Notes under the pieces: model-generated
Databases searched by the model: none
Told to the model about the DNA's origin: nothing
The model's input: the letters and a program-made list of their open reading frames with translations, nothing else
Program-made: the position numbers and the translations under genes
Shown: in pieces, positions 16,742 to 25,762 of the stretch
Layout of the letters: every line of letters begins with the position of its first letter
How positions within the stretch are numbered: the stretch's first letter is position 1
Assembly: GCF_934924865.1 (NCBI RefSeq)
Contig: NZ_OW235315.1
Coordinates: 558,001 to 622,000 of the forward strand
Reading direction: 5' to 3'
From: Tepidibacter aestuarii
GTDB taxonomy: Bacteria; Bacillota; Clostridia; Peptostreptococcales; Peptostreptococcaceae
DNA length: 64,000 nucleotides

Positions 16742-16765
16742 AAAAGACCCTTTTAGGGTCTTTTT
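16742..16765 (+). terminator. Rho-independent terminator after the 5'-nucleotidase
   Basis: The stem AAGACCC / GGGTCTT with a five-base loop and T-run sits directly after the stop codon. Confidence 0.85.
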
Positions 16766-16960
16766 ATATACAAGGAAATTATATAACTTTCAATTTGTGA
16801 ATAAGATAATTACAAAACCAGAGTATAACTACCTTTAGGTAATAGATATTACAACAAATCAATGGGTGAGTTTTTTATGTCAAAAATTTAATTGTTTTAA
16901 TAAGCTAAATAAAAGGCATATTATATATAACACTAATTTTTGCTTTAATAGGAGGGTTAT

Positions 16961-17779
16961 ATGGGAAGCATAGACAAAAAATATGAATTTGTAATAACAA
17001 AATTTTTGGCAAGATATAATTATGATGCTGTTATAGATATATTAGAAGAGCTTGGAATAAATAATGGAGATCTTCATATATTGGTTAATTATTGTAAATC
17101 ATCTGTTAATTTTGATTTTAGAACTGCTGTAAAAAAGCTTGATATGTTAACTCCTCAAATAAAAAATAGAAAAGATATAAAAAAGCTTAGAAATAATTCT
17201 ATAGATTTGCTAGATGGAGAAGTTGCTGCTATATTTTCGGAATTCATAGAGAATATAAAGATAAAGTTAATAAATGAAGAATATATAGATTTTTTAGGAA
17301 GAATATATAGATTGAAGGAAGCTTTATTTAAGTATATATTTGTTAAAAGTCAATCTAATAAAACTAAGGTATCTATGCTAGGGTATATGGTATCTAAAAA
17401 AAATATATTGAATATACTTAAAAAGAGGTATAATATATATACTAGCAACTTGACTTATGGAATTACTAGGTATATAAACAAAAATATGAGAAAAACGAAA
17501 AAAATAGTCGATGTATTAGAAATACTAAATAGTGAAAAATTAGAAAATCTGATAAGACTTAGAAATGACTGTCCTGTTGGGCATGGTTTCAAAGGAGTTA
17601 GCAAAGAAGATATAGAACATATATATGGTAAGCCCTTTGAAGTTGTGGATGATTTTATAACAGCATGTGAAAAATTAGATGTTGATATAAAATTTGATAA
17701 ATATGATGATATAAATAATATAATAATAGAACTTCTAAGTAAATATATAAGGGATAAAGGAGACGTTTATTATGAATGA
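16961..17779 (+). CDS. Stand-alone HEPN-motif protein (Csm6/Csx1-like C-terminal region), putative RNase
   Basis: 272 residues, helical throughout, no signal peptide. The key feature is R201-N202-D-C-P-V-G-H208, an RX6H motif that begins with Arg-Asn and is followed by Gly-Phe. This is the active-site signature of HEPN ribonucleases, and the surrounding LIRLRN...VGHGF resembles the C-terminus of CRISPR ancillary nucleases of the Csm6/Csx1/TIGR02710 type. The earlier FDFRTAVKKLDML and FLGRIYRLKEALFKYIF segments also recall that group. There is no CARF sensor domain and no CRISPR or cas gene in the window. It overlaps signal peptidase I by eight bases and was GGAGGG-initiated. The family assignment is by motif only; an alternative is an uncharacterised clostridial housekeeping HEPN protein. 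Confidence 0.55.
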   Translation: MGSIDKKYEFVITKFLARYNYDAVIDILEELGINNGDLHILVNYCKSSVNFDFRTAVKKLDMLTPQIKNRKDIKKLRNNSIDLLDGEVAAIFSEFIENIKIKLINEEYIDFLGRIYRLKEALFKYIFVKSQSNKTKVSMLGYMVSKKNILNILKKRYNIYTSNLTYGITRYINKNMRKTKKIVDVLEILNSEKLENLIRLRNDCPVGHGFKGVSKEDIEHIYGKPFEVVDDFITACEKLDVDIKFDKYDDINNIIIELLSKYIRDKGDVYYE

Positions 17780-18305
17780 AAAATTAAAAATTGAGATTTT
17801 GGAGTGGGTAAAGACTATAGGAATAGCCTGTGTATTGGCTTTTTTTATAACTTTATTTATAAGACCTACTCTTGTTAAAGGATATTCTATGTATCCTACA
17901 CTTGAAGAAAATGATTATCTTATAATAAATAAAATACCATATACTATGCATGAGCCCCAAAAAGGAGATATAGTTATATTTAAGTCACATCTTGTCCAAG
18001 AAAATGGGAAAGAAAAGGACTTGGTTAAAAGGGTTATAGGCCTGCCTGGAGACAAGGTTAAGGTCATGAATGGTAAAGTGTATGTCAATGATGTAGAACT
18101 TGAAGAAGGCTATATAAATGGGGACTACACAGATGGTATTATAGATTCTGTAGTTCCTGAAGGTCATATATTTGCTATGGGAGATAATAGACCTAATAGT
18201 TTAGACAGTAGAGACCCTAGAGTTGGTTTTGTAGATGAAGATGAGATAATAGGTAGAGCTTTTGTAAGACTTTATCCATTTAATAAAATAGGTTCATTAA
18301 AATAA
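17772..18305 (+). CDS. lepB: Signal peptidase I
   Basis: 177 residues. One N-terminal membrane anchor (about 14-30) is followed by the catalytic Ser39 in KGYSMYPTL and the general-base Lys86 in DLVKRVIGLPGD. The later conserved boxes MGDNRPNSLDSR and GRAFVRLYP are present. It cleaves signal peptides of secreted proteins on the outer face of the membrane. It is the short single-anchor SipS type. The ATG lies inside the end of the HEPN gene, so the two are co-expressed. It is followed after two bases by a TIM-barrel gene. Confidence 0.95.
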   Translation: MNEKLKIEILEWVKTIGIACVLAFFITLFIRPTLVKGYSMYPTLEENDYLIINKIPYTMHEPQKGDIVIFKSHLVQENGKEKDLVKRVIGLPGDKVKVMNGKVYVNDVELEEGYINGDYTDGIIDSVVPEGHIFAMGDNRPNSLDSRDPRVGFVDEDEIIGRAFVRLYPFNKIGSLK

Positions 18306-18307
18306 TT

Positions 18308-19081
18308 GTGAATATGAGAATCGGATTTTCTTCCATGGCATACGAAATAAAGGAAAAAATAAAATTATGCCAAAAATTAAGGCTTAACCATATAGAAGTT
18401 GGAATAGACAATCTTGAAGATTGGAATTATTTATATCAAACTAAGGATGAGTTTACAAAAAATAATATATCAATAGGTATTCACATGCCTATGGAGCTTA
18501 ATACCTGTGATCCTATAAAGAAGGCAAGTGAGTTTTGGCTTGATTATTTTTATGAAAACTATAAGATAGGAAAAGAATTTAATGTAAAGTATTACAATCT
18601 ACATTTAGGGTATGGGCTTAAAAATAAAGTTGAAAAGAATAGGATTGAGTATTTAAATAATACTGTAAACTTTCTTTCGAAACTTTTAAACAATATAGAA
18701 GATACAGATATATATATTGAAAATACATACTCCAAAAATGGAGATTTGATTAACCTTGGAAATAAAGTATCAGATTTTGAATATTTGTTTGAGAATGTGA
18801 CAAAATATAGTTTGGGGTTTTGTTATGATATAGGTCATAATCTTATAAATAAAGACGATTATTTAAGTAGATTATCTAATAATATAAGATTGATTCATTT
18901 GAGTGACAATGATGGAAATGAAGACTTGCATTTAGGTTTAAGTGAAAATGGTTTGTTAACTAAAAAAGACATAAAAGATGTATTAGAAATTAATAATAAC
19001 GAATACTTAGTATTTGAAATGAACACTAAATATATAAATGAGAGTATAAAGTTTATACAAACTATACAAAAAAATATCTAA
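18308..19081 (+). CDS. Sugar phosphate isomerase/epimerase-like TIM-barrel protein
   Basis: 257 residues. The sequence has the strand pattern of the xylose isomerase-like TIM barrel family (COG1082 type): FSSMAYEIKEKIKLCQKLRLNHIEVGI, then SIGIHMP, YYNLHLGYG, IYIENTYS, LGFCYDIGHN, RLIHLSDNDG and a final EYLVFEMN. The acidic and His residues at strand ends are those that bind a metal in this fold. The reaction is unknown. It begins at GTG, two bases after the lepB stop, with no clear ribosome site of its own, so it is probably translationally coupled; an in-frame ATG lies two codons on. Confidence 0.75.
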   Translation: MNMRIGFSSMAYEIKEKIKLCQKLRLNHIEVGIDNLEDWNYLYQTKDEFTKNNISIGIHMPMELNTCDPIKKASEFWLDYFYENYKIGKEFNVKYYNLHLGYGLKNKVEKNRIEYLNNTVNFLSKLLNNIEDTDIYIENTYSKNGDLINLGNKVSDFEYLFENVTKYSLGFCYDIGHNLINKDDYLSRLSNNIRLIHLSDNDGNEDLHLGLSENGLLTKKDIKDVLEINNNEYLVFEMNTKYINESIKFIQTIQKNI

Positions 19082-19092
19082 AAAATAGAAGA

Positions 19093-19114
19093 AGGGAGCA
19101 ATTGCTCTCTTTTT
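19093..19114 (+). terminator. Rho-independent terminator
   Basis: A hairpin AGGGAGCA / TGCTCTCT with a tiny loop followed by a T-run closes the HEPN-lepB-epimerase operon. Confidence 0.75.
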
Positions 19115-19163
19115 GCACATATACTATTATACAGAATCTAAAAAAAGCAAGGGAGCTGATACT

Positions 19164-20822
19164 ATGAATAAAGTTAAAATCAATATAATGGATGATATTG
19201 TAGAATATGAAGCTGGTACTACACTTCTTGAAATAAGTAAAGACTATGAGGAAAAATACGATTCTGCTATAGTTCTTGGAGTCATAGACAACAGCCTTAG
19301 AGAATTAACTTATAAAGTTGATAAAGATTGTTGTGTTGAGTTTGTAGATTTAACAAAGCAGGATGGAATTAGAACTTATATGAGGAGTTTATCTTTTGTA
19401 TTTATAAGAGCTTGTGAAGAGATGTTATCGGGATGTAGAGTATCGGTAGAACACTCTATGGGAAAAGGTCTCTATTGTGAAATAAACTATGATAGAGATA
19501 TAAATGAATCAGATATAGATAAGGTAAAAAATAGAATGAGACAAATAATAGAAGAGGATGTTCTTATAGAAAAGAAAAAGCTACCTATAGAGGAAGCTAT
19601 AAAAATATTTGAGACTAGTGAGAAGAATGCAAAGGCAGATTTATTTAGATATAAAGAATCTAACACTGTAAGTATATACAAGTGTGGATGGATAAAAGAT
19701 TATTTTTACGGTTACATGGTTCCATCTACAGGATATTTAAAATTATTTGATTTAAAATATCACAATCCAGGTGTTATTATACTTGGACCTAAAAAAGAAC
19801 ACCCAGATAAGGTAGCTAAATTTATAGATCAACCAAAGCTTGCACAGGTTTACAAAGAAGCAGAGGAATGGGCTAAGATAATGGATGTTCATAAGGTTGC
19901 TATGTTAAATCGCTTGATAGAAAATGGAGATTATGGAGATATTATAAGAACTGTAGAGGCTCTTCATGAAAAGAAAATAGCTCAAATAGCTGACATGATA
20001 GTAAAAAATAAGAAAAAGAGTAGAGTTATATTGATATCCGGACCATCATCATCGGGTAAGACTAGTTTTGCACAAAGACTATCTATACAGTTGAGAGTTA
20101 ATAAGGTAAGACCTGTATCTATATCTTTAGATGATTATTTTGTTGATAGAGAGGATACACCTAAGGATGAAAATGGAAATTACAATTTTGAATCTATATA
20201 TGCTATTGATTTAGATCTTTTCAATAAGGACTTACAAAAACTTATAAATGGAGAAGAAATACAGGTACCTTACTTCAACTTTAAGACTGGTAAGCGAGAA
20301 TATAGAGGAAATACCTTAAAGGTTAATAATGATCAGCCTATAATAATAGAAGGGATACATGGCCTTAATGATTTGCTAACGGAGTCTATTTCTGAAGATA
20401 ATAAGTTTAAGATATATGTAAGTGCTTTAACTCAGCTTAATTTAGATGAGCATAATAGAATACACACAACGGATGTAAGACTTATAAGAAGAATGGTAAG
20501 AGATAATCAGTTCAGAGGACATAGCGCGGTAAGAACTATTCAGATGTGGTCTATGGTAAGACGTGGTGAGAAAAATTATATTTTCCCATATCAAGAAAAT
20601 GCAGATGTTATGTTTAATTCTGCTTCTATATATGAGTTGTCTATACTTAAAAAATATGCAGAGCCTTTGTTAAAAGAAATAGATCCTAATTGTAAAGAGT
20701 ACAGAGAAGCTAATAGGCTATTAAAGTTTTTACAATATTTTGTTACAATAGAAGATGAGGGTGATATTCCGCCAACATCAATACTTAAAGAATTTATAGG
20801 TGGAAGTAGATTGGTACATTAG
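19164..20822 (+). CDS. Nucleoside (uridine-type) kinase with ThrRS-like N-terminal domains
   Basis: 552 residues from the ATG at 19164 (GGGAG eight bases upstream); the frame is open back to a TTG at 19113, but that overlaps a terminator. Residues 1-60 form a TGS-like domain and about 75-165 resemble the editing-associated second domain of threonyl-tRNA synthetase. The C-terminal half is a P-loop phosphotransferase with Walker A GPSSSGKTS and the uridine kinase/phosphoribulokinase signature LDDYF...PKDENGNYNFES, then IIEGIHGLND. This architecture is common in clostridia, annotated as nucleoside kinase, and it probably phosphorylates uridine or cytidine. Why it carries ThrRS-type domains is not known. 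Confidence 0.87.
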   Translation: MNKVKINIMDDIVEYEAGTTLLEISKDYEEKYDSAIVLGVIDNSLRELTYKVDKDCCVEFVDLTKQDGIRTYMRSLSFVFIRACEEMLSGCRVSVEHSMGKGLYCEINYDRDINESDIDKVKNRMRQIIEEDVLIEKKKLPIEEAIKIFETSEKNAKADLFRYKESNTVSIYKCGWIKDYFYGYMVPSTGYLKLFDLKYHNPGVIILGPKKEHPDKVAKFIDQPKLAQVYKEAEEWAKIMDVHKVAMLNRLIENGDYGDIIRTVEALHEKKIAQIADMIVKNKKKSRVILISGPSSSGKTSFAQRLSIQLRVNKVRPVSISLDDYFVDREDTPKDENGNYNFESIYAIDLDLFNKDLQKLINGEEIQVPYFNFKTGKREYRGNTLKVNNDQPIIIEGIHGLNDLLTESISEDNKFKIYVSALTQLNLDEHNRIHTTDVRLIRRMVRDNQFRGHSAVRTIQMWSMVRRGEKNYIFPYQENADVMFNSASIYELSILKKYAEPLLKEIDPNCKEYREANRLLKFLQYFVTIEDEGDIPPTSILKEFIGGSRLVH

Positions 20823-20842
20823 ATAGAAAGAAGGAATAAGAT

Positions 20843-21760
20843 TTGGATAAAATATTACAACAAATAATCGACGACAATAAAACTTATACTGAACATGGAA
20901 ATGTAGCTACATATATTCCTGAACTAAGAAAAGCTAATAAGAATGACCTGGGGATTTGTATAGTAGATATGGATAATAATATCTATGAAGCGGGTAACTG
21001 TGATAACAAGTTTACCATTCAAAGTGTGTCAAAGCCTATAACTCTTGCTTTGGCACTTATGGATAATGGAAAGGATAAGGTTTTTTCTAAGGTTGGAATG
21101 GAACCTAGTGGAGATCCTTTTAACTCTATAATGAAGCTTGAAACGTCAAAGCCTTCAATACCTTATAATCCGATGATAAATGCTGGGGCTATAATGATAA
21201 CGTCTATGATTAAAGGGAGAAATAATGCAGATAAGTTAAATAGGATGATGAATTTCTTTAAAAAACTTTCTGGAAATGAAAAGTTGAGTATAAATGAAGA
21301 GGTTTACATGTCTGAAAAGCTTACTGGTGATAGAAATAGAGCAATGGCATACTTTCTAAAAAGTGAAGGAGTTTTAACTGAGAACGTAGAGGATGTACTT
21401 GACTTATATTTTAAGCAGTGTTCTATTGAGATAACAGTTAGAGATTTGGCTAGAATAGGAGTGAATCTTGCATCACATGGTGTTGACATATTGACTGGAA
21501 AGAGATTAATTGATGAAGAGGTATCTAAGATAGTAAAAACATTTATGGTTACATGTGGTATGTATGATGCATCTGGAGAGTATGCTATAAATGTTGGAAT
21601 ACCTTCAAAATCAGGAGTTGGTGGAGGTATTATGGGAACTGTTCCTAACAAAATGGGAATAGGAGTATTTGGGCCATCTCTTGATAAAAAAGGAAATAGT
21701 ATAGCTGGAATAAAGGTTATGCAGAGTGTATCTCAGAAATTGAATTTAAGCATATTCTAA
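20843..21760 (+). CDS. glsA: Glutaminase
   Basis: 305 residues of the serine-dependent beta-lactamase-fold glutaminase family. The nucleophile motif is IQSVSKPITLALAL (Ser-x-x-Lys), with later PYNPMINAGAIM, YMSEKLTGDRNRAMAY, and the C-terminal GGIMGTVPNKMGIGVFGP. It hydrolyses L-glutamine to glutamate and ammonia in the cytoplasm. It starts at TTG after GAAGGA. It lies 20 bases after the nucleoside kinase, so they may share a transcript. The length is normal for the family. Confidence 0.95.
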   Translation: MDKILQQIIDDNKTYTEHGNVATYIPELRKANKNDLGICIVDMDNNIYEAGNCDNKFTIQSVSKPITLALALMDNGKDKVFSKVGMEPSGDPFNSIMKLETSKPSIPYNPMINAGAIMITSMIKGRNNADKLNRMMNFFKKLSGNEKLSINEEVYMSEKLTGDRNRAMAYFLKSEGVLTENVEDVLDLYFKQCSIEITVRDLARIGVNLASHGVDILTGKRLIDEEVSKIVKTFMVTCGMYDASGEYAINVGIPSKSGVGGGIMGTVPNKMGIGVFGPSLDKKGNSIAGIKVMQSVSQKLNLSIF

Positions 21761-21835
21761 AAAATATATATAAAATATTTTGACAATTGCAATGTTAAAT
21801 AATATAATATATAAAAACTAAGTAAAGGTGATGTT

Positions 21836-22420
21836 ATGAAGGATATTTTGGTTTTAAGGGATATTGAGCAAATAAAGGCTGTGTCTCATCCGTATAGAGT
21901 AGATATACTAGAGGCTTTTGGAGAGGACCCTCTATCAGCTAAGCAATTGTCAGAATTGTTATCAGAACCCCATGCAAAGGTAAATTATCATATAAAAACC
22001 TTATTAAATGCAGGGATATTAGAATTAGTAGAGGAAAAAGTTAAATCGGGAATTATAGAAAAGTACTATCTGCCAAAGGCAAAAATGGTTATTATGGATA
22101 AGAGCATTTTAAATTCTGCTGTTTATGATGAAAATGTAGCTAGAACGCTAAATCAAGTTTCAATATCTTTGTTTGAAAAAATAAGTGATGATTTTTACAG
22201 AGCTGCTGAAAATGATGAAGTTAAGTCTAAACATGTGAGACATTATAATCAGTATTATTTAACAGAGGAAGAATGCAAAGAAGTAATGGACACTCTAGAA
22301 AAAAAGATTATGGAGATTTTAAAAGATAGGGACGACAAGCATAGAGAAAATACTAGACCATATAATATAACATTAATGGGAGTGCCGGATCTTAGAAAAG
22401 AAAAGAAGGTAAAAAAATAG
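21836..22420 (+). CDS. ArsR-like winged-helix transcriptional regulator
   Basis: 194 residues. The N-terminal 80 residues form a winged helix-turn-helix: VSHPYRVDILEAFGEDPLSAKQLSELL, then AKVNYHIKTLLNAGILELVEE and a wing ending in IEKYYLPKAK. This is the HTH_20/ArsR-like type often seen in clostridia. The C-terminal half is helical and charged, probably for dimerisation or effector sensing; no Cys-based metal site is obvious. Its target is unknown. A consensus-like TATAAT lies about 25 bases before the gene, suggesting its own promoter. Confidence 0.8.
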   Translation: MKDILVLRDIEQIKAVSHPYRVDILEAFGEDPLSAKQLSELLSEPHAKVNYHIKTLLNAGILELVEEKVKSGIIEKYYLPKAKMVIMDKSILNSAVYDENVARTLNQVSISLFEKISDDFYRAAENDEVKSKHVRHYNQYYLTEEECKEVMDTLEKKIMEILKDRDDKHRENTRPYNITLMGVPDLRKEKKVKK

Positions 22421-22452
22421 ACATCGACAATTTTGTTGATGTCTATTTTTTT
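22419..22452 (+). terminator. Rho-independent terminator after the ArsR-like gene
   Basis: The stem AGACATCGACAA / TTGTTGATGTCT (one wobble pair) overlaps the stop codon and is followed by eight T residues. Confidence 0.85.
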
Positions 22453-22498
22453 TGGGTATATTAAAGTTATAATTGAATTTTAAAATAGGAGTGATTAT

Positions 22499-23332
22499 AT
22501 GCTAGTTATAGGACCACATATATCAATAGCAAAAGGATATTCAAAGGCTGCTAAAGTTGCTTTAGATATAGGAGCTAATACATTTCAATTTTTTACAAGA
22601 AATCCGAGGGGAGGAAATGCAAAAGAATTTGTTGAAAAAGATATAGCTGAATTTCAAAGAATAAGAAAAGAAAATAACTTTGGAGCAATGCTTGCACATG
22701 CACCTTATACTATGAATCTTGGTGGTAAAAAAGACGATGTATATGAATTTGGAAGAAGGATATTTAAAGAAGATATAAAGAGAATGGATGAACTTGAGGT
22801 AGAGTATATGTGCTTTCATCCAGGAAGCCATGTAGGTGGAGGTATAGAATTTGGAATAGAAAGAATAGCAGGTGCATTAAATGAGGCTTTAACAGAGGAT
22901 CAAAATGTAATTATACTTCTTGAAACTATGTCTGGAAAAGGCAGCGAAATAGGATACAACTTTGAGCAGATAAAAAGTATTATAGATAAGGTTAAGTATA
23001 AGGATAAGGTAGGAGTATGTCTTGATACATGCCATATATTCTCAGCTGGATATGATATAGTAACTGATCTTGATGGAGTGCTTGATGAGTTTGATAAAGT
23101 AATAGGACTTGATAAATTAAAAGTAATACATTTTAATGATAGCATGATGCCGTTTAACAGCAATAAAGATAGACATGCAGGTATTGGAGAGGGAAAAATA
23201 GGATTTAAGGGATTGATGGAGTTTATGATGCATGAAAAGCTTAAGCATCTTCCGTTTTTCTTAGAGACTCCTTATGATGATGAAGGCCATAAAAAAGAAA
23301 TTGAGATGATAAGGAATTTTTTGAAACAATAA
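22499..23332 (+). CDS. nfo: Endonuclease IV (AP endonuclease)
   Basis: 277 residues, full length for the family. The three-zinc-site TIM barrel motifs are all present: [82 protein letters not shown] and a final [10 protein letters not shown]. It cuts the phosphodiester 5' to abasic sites in DNA base excision repair. The ATG has AGGAGTG at normal spacing. It is monocistronic, between two terminators. Confidence 0.97.
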   Translation: MLVIGPHISIAKGYSKAAKVALDIGANTFQFFTRNPRGGNAKEFVEKDIAEFQRIRKENNFGAMLAHAPYTMNLGGKKDDVYEFGRRIFKEDIKRMDELEVEYMCFHPGSHVGGGIEFGIERIAGALNEALTEDQNVIILLETMSGKGSEIGYNFEQIKSIIDKVKYKDKVGVCLDTCHIFSAGYDIVTDLDGVLDEFDKVIGLDKLKVIHFNDSMMPFNSNKDRHAGIGEGKIGFKGLMEFMMHEKLKHLPFFLETPYDDEGHKKEIEMIRNFLKQ

Positions 23333-23340
23333 TTTGAATA

Positions 23341-23388
23341 AATAGCTACTTAGATTTCATATAAACGAAATTTAAGTAGTTATTTTAA
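23341..23388 (+). terminator. Rho-independent terminator after nfo
   Basis: A long stem AATAGCTACTTAGATTTC / GAAATTTAAGTAGTTATT with an eight-base loop and a short T-run. Confidence 0.8.
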
Positions 23389-23568
23389 ATTTGTTAATAA
23401 TATGAAACTAAATTATGCTATAATTAATACAGATAAAATTAACAGAAAATTCAAAATAAATAGCAATTTAATAAAACAAGAAGAGTTTAAAAATAAAATA
23501 TATATTATTAAGAAATAAAATATATAATAAAATGATTAATTCTATTGTTTGAAATGGGGAGAGGTTAT

Positions 23569-24489
23569 ATGATGAAACCTTATGTAAAACTTATTGTATC
23601 AATGCTTATTTTTGGTAGTATAGGTATTTTTGTAAAAAATATTCCACTTGAAAGTGTAGAAATTGTAGTCTGTCGTACAATTATTGGGAGTTGTTTTTTA
23701 TTTTTTATGATGTTTGTTTCGAAAAATAAAATTAATACCAAACAAGTAATATCTAATGTAGTTCCGCTTTTAATTTCAGGTCTAGTCTTGGGATTAAATT
23801 GGCTATTTTTATTTGAAGCATATAGCTACACGAGCGTTAGTGTGGCCACGTTATTGTATTATTGTGCACCAATTATAGTAATGCTACTTTCACCTTTTGT
23901 ATTAAAGGAATCACTTCAATCCAATAAGATAATTGGAATAGTTGTATCCATGATTGGAATGATTCTTGTGAATCAAGTGCATTCTGCATCAAGACAAGAA
24001 CTACTAGGTGTAGGATATGGGTTATTGGCGGCATTATTTTATGCCATACTAATATTAGCAAATAAACATATCAAAAAAATGTCATCGTTAGAAACTACGG
24101 TAATTCAATTAGTAATAGCGACTATTGTGTTAATTCCTTATGCTGTGCATTCGCATCAAGGGGAATGGATAATTCCAACAGGCATATCACTACTTGCGCT
24201 TTGTATTCTTGGGTTTGTTCATACAGGAATTGCGTGTTTGTTGTATTTTTCATCTATGAAAGATTTGCCAGGACAAAGTGTGGCGTTGTGTAGTTATATT
24301 GATCCACTTTCAGCGTTAATATTTTCAGCAATCTTTTTGCATGAACACTTAACATTTGTTCAAATTGTTGGAGCAATTCTTATTTTATCTGGAGCTATTT
24401 TTGGTGAAGTATACATCAAAAATAAATCACAGTCTGAATCTATTGCAGATCAGAGCGAGGTTTCTAATAAAGGGATGCCCTCATCTTAA
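23569..24489 (+). CDS. EamA (DMT superfamily) transporter
   Basis: 306 residues from the first of two adjacent ATGs (23569), behind GGGGAGAGG. Ten hydrophobic helices in two EamA repeats (RTIIGSCFLFF ... VLGLNWLFLFEAYSYTSVSVATLLYYCAPIIVMLLSP; then LAALFYAILILANK ... YIDPLSALIFSAIFLHEHLTFVQIVGAILILSG). Drug/metabolite exporters of this type usually export amino acids or metabolites; the substrate is unknown. Base use differs from the neighbours: isoleucine is mostly ATT rather than ATA, and TTG, GTG and GCG are frequent, suggesting acquisition from another genome. A TGCTATAAT at 23416-23424 could be an extended -10. Its end lies inside a terminator. Confidence 0.87.
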   Translation: MMKPYVKLIVSMLIFGSIGIFVKNIPLESVEIVVCRTIIGSCFLFFMMFVSKNKINTKQVISNVVPLLISGLVLGLNWLFLFEAYSYTSVSVATLLYYCAPIIVMLLSPFVLKESLQSNKIIGIVVSMIGMILVNQVHSASRQELLGVGYGLLAALFYAILILANKHIKKMSSLETTVIQLVIATIVLIPYAVHSHQGEWIIPTGISLLALCILGFVHTGIACLLYFSSMKDLPGQSVALCSYIDPLSALIFSAIFLHEHLTFVQIVGAILILSGAIFGEVYIKNKSQSESIADQSEVSNKGMPSS

Positions 24490-24506
24490 AAGGTGGGGGT
24501 ATTTTC
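24475..24506 (+). terminator. Rho-independent terminator overlapping the EamA gene end
   Basis: An 11-bp stem (ATGCCCTCATC with GGTGGGGGTAT, several G-T pairs), six-base loop, then T-run. It is unusually GC-rich for this genome, like the gene it ends. Confidence 0.7.
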
Positions 24507-24609
24507 ATGCTGAAATTCGTAAAATATGTTCTAAAATTAAATTCCTCTAAATATATATTAATGTATCACTTTCAGGACAAGAATTATTTAATAAGGGGGA
24601 TAAGAAGTT

Positions 24610-25749
24610 ATGAGATTTGATTTGTCAAAAGAACATAATATGTTAAAGCAAATGTATGAAGAATTTGCTAAGAATGAGGTCAAGCCTTTAGCAAGTGAAA
24701 TAGATGAACAAGAGAGGTTTCCTGTTGAAACTGTAGAAAAAATGAAAAAAGCAGGATTTATGGGAATACCTTTTAGTAGAGAGTATGAAGGTGAAGGTGG
24801 GGATAATTTAGGTTATATACTTGCAGTTGAAGAATTATCTAAATACTGCGCAACTACAGGTGTCATATTATCTGCACATACATCACTTTGTGCAGCTCCT
24901 ATAAATGAATTTGGAACAAATGAACAAAAAGAAAAATATTTGAAGCCTTTAGCAAGTGGGAAAAAATTAGGGGCATTTGGACTTACAGAGCCTAATGCGG
25001 GTACGGATGCATCATCTCAACAGACAACAGCTGTTCTTGATGGTGATTATTATATATTAAATGGTTCGAAAATATTTATAACAAATGCAGGATATGCAGA
25101 TATTTATATAGTTATGGCTATGACAGACAAAACGAAAGGAACAAAGGGAATAACTGCTTTTATAGTTGAAAAAGATACTCCAGGGTTTAAGGTAGGACCT
25201 AAAGAGAAAAAATTAGGTATTAAAGGATCATCGACATGTGAGCTTATATTTGAAGATTGTAAAATACCTAAAGAAAATCTTTTGGGAAAAGAAGGAAAAG
25301 GATTTAAAATAGCAATGAAGACTCTTGATGGAGGAAGAATAGGAATAGCAGCACAGGCACTTGGAATAGCACAAGGTGCTCTTGATACTACTGTTAATTA
25401 TGTTAAAGAGAGAAAGCAGTTCTCAAGACCAATAGCTAACTTCCAAAATACACAATTCCAACTAGCTGATATGGGAACGAAAATAGAAGCAGCTAGAATG
25501 TTAGTATACAAAGCTGCTTGGAATAAGGATAAGGGGTTATCTTACTCTAAGGAAGCTGCAATGGCAAAACTATATGCATCTGAAGTAGCGATGGATATTA
25601 CAACTAGATGTGTTCAATTACATGGAGGATATGGATATACAAGAGAATATGATATAGAGAGAATGATGAGAGATGCTAAAATAACGGAGATATATGAGGG
25701 TACATCAGAAGTACAAAAAATGGTAATAGCAGCTAATTTATTAAAATAA
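24610..25749 (+). CDS. bcd: Short-chain acyl-CoA dehydrogenase (butyryl-CoA dehydrogenase type)
   Basis: 379 residues, normal length. The three acyl-CoA dehydrogenase domains are clear: the helical start FDLSKEHNMLKQMYEEFA, the middle beta domain with AFGLTEPNAGTDASS and IFITNAGYADIY, and the C-terminal helices with QFSRPIANFQNTQF and RCVQLHGGYGYTREYDIERMMRDAKITEIYEGTSEVQ, where the catalytic base Glu is in IYEGTS. Directly followed by etfB and etfA, as in clostridial butyryl-CoA dehydrogenase/ETF complexes, which reduce crotonyl-CoA with electron bifurcation to ferredoxin. The thiolase, 3-hydroxybutyryl-CoA dehydrogenase and crotonase genes are not here, so another short acyl-CoA is also possible. 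Confidence 0.9.
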   Translation: MRFDLSKEHNMLKQMYEEFAKNEVKPLASEIDEQERFPVETVEKMKKAGFMGIPFSREYEGEGGDNLGYILAVEELSKYCATTGVILSAHTSLCAAPINEFGTNEQKEKYLKPLASGKKLGAFGLTEPNAGTDASSQQTTAVLDGDYYILNGSKIFITNAGYADIYIVMAMTDKTKGTKGITAFIVEKDTPGFKVGPKEKKLGIKGSSTCELIFEDCKIPKENLLGKEGKGFKIAMKTLDGGRIGIAAQALGIAQGALDTTVNYVKERKQFSRPIANFQNTQFQLADMGTKIEAARMLVYKAAWNKDKGLSYSKEAAMAKLYASEVAMDITTRCVQLHGGYGYTREYDIERMMRDAKITEIYEGTSEVQKMVIAANLLK

Positions 25750-25762
25750 GGGGGATAAATCT

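Noticed and set aside
16961..17779. A CRISPR-Cas locus around the HEPN-motif gene
   Set aside because: No repeat-spacer array and no cas gene are visible anywhere in the window; the neighbours are secretion and metabolism genes.
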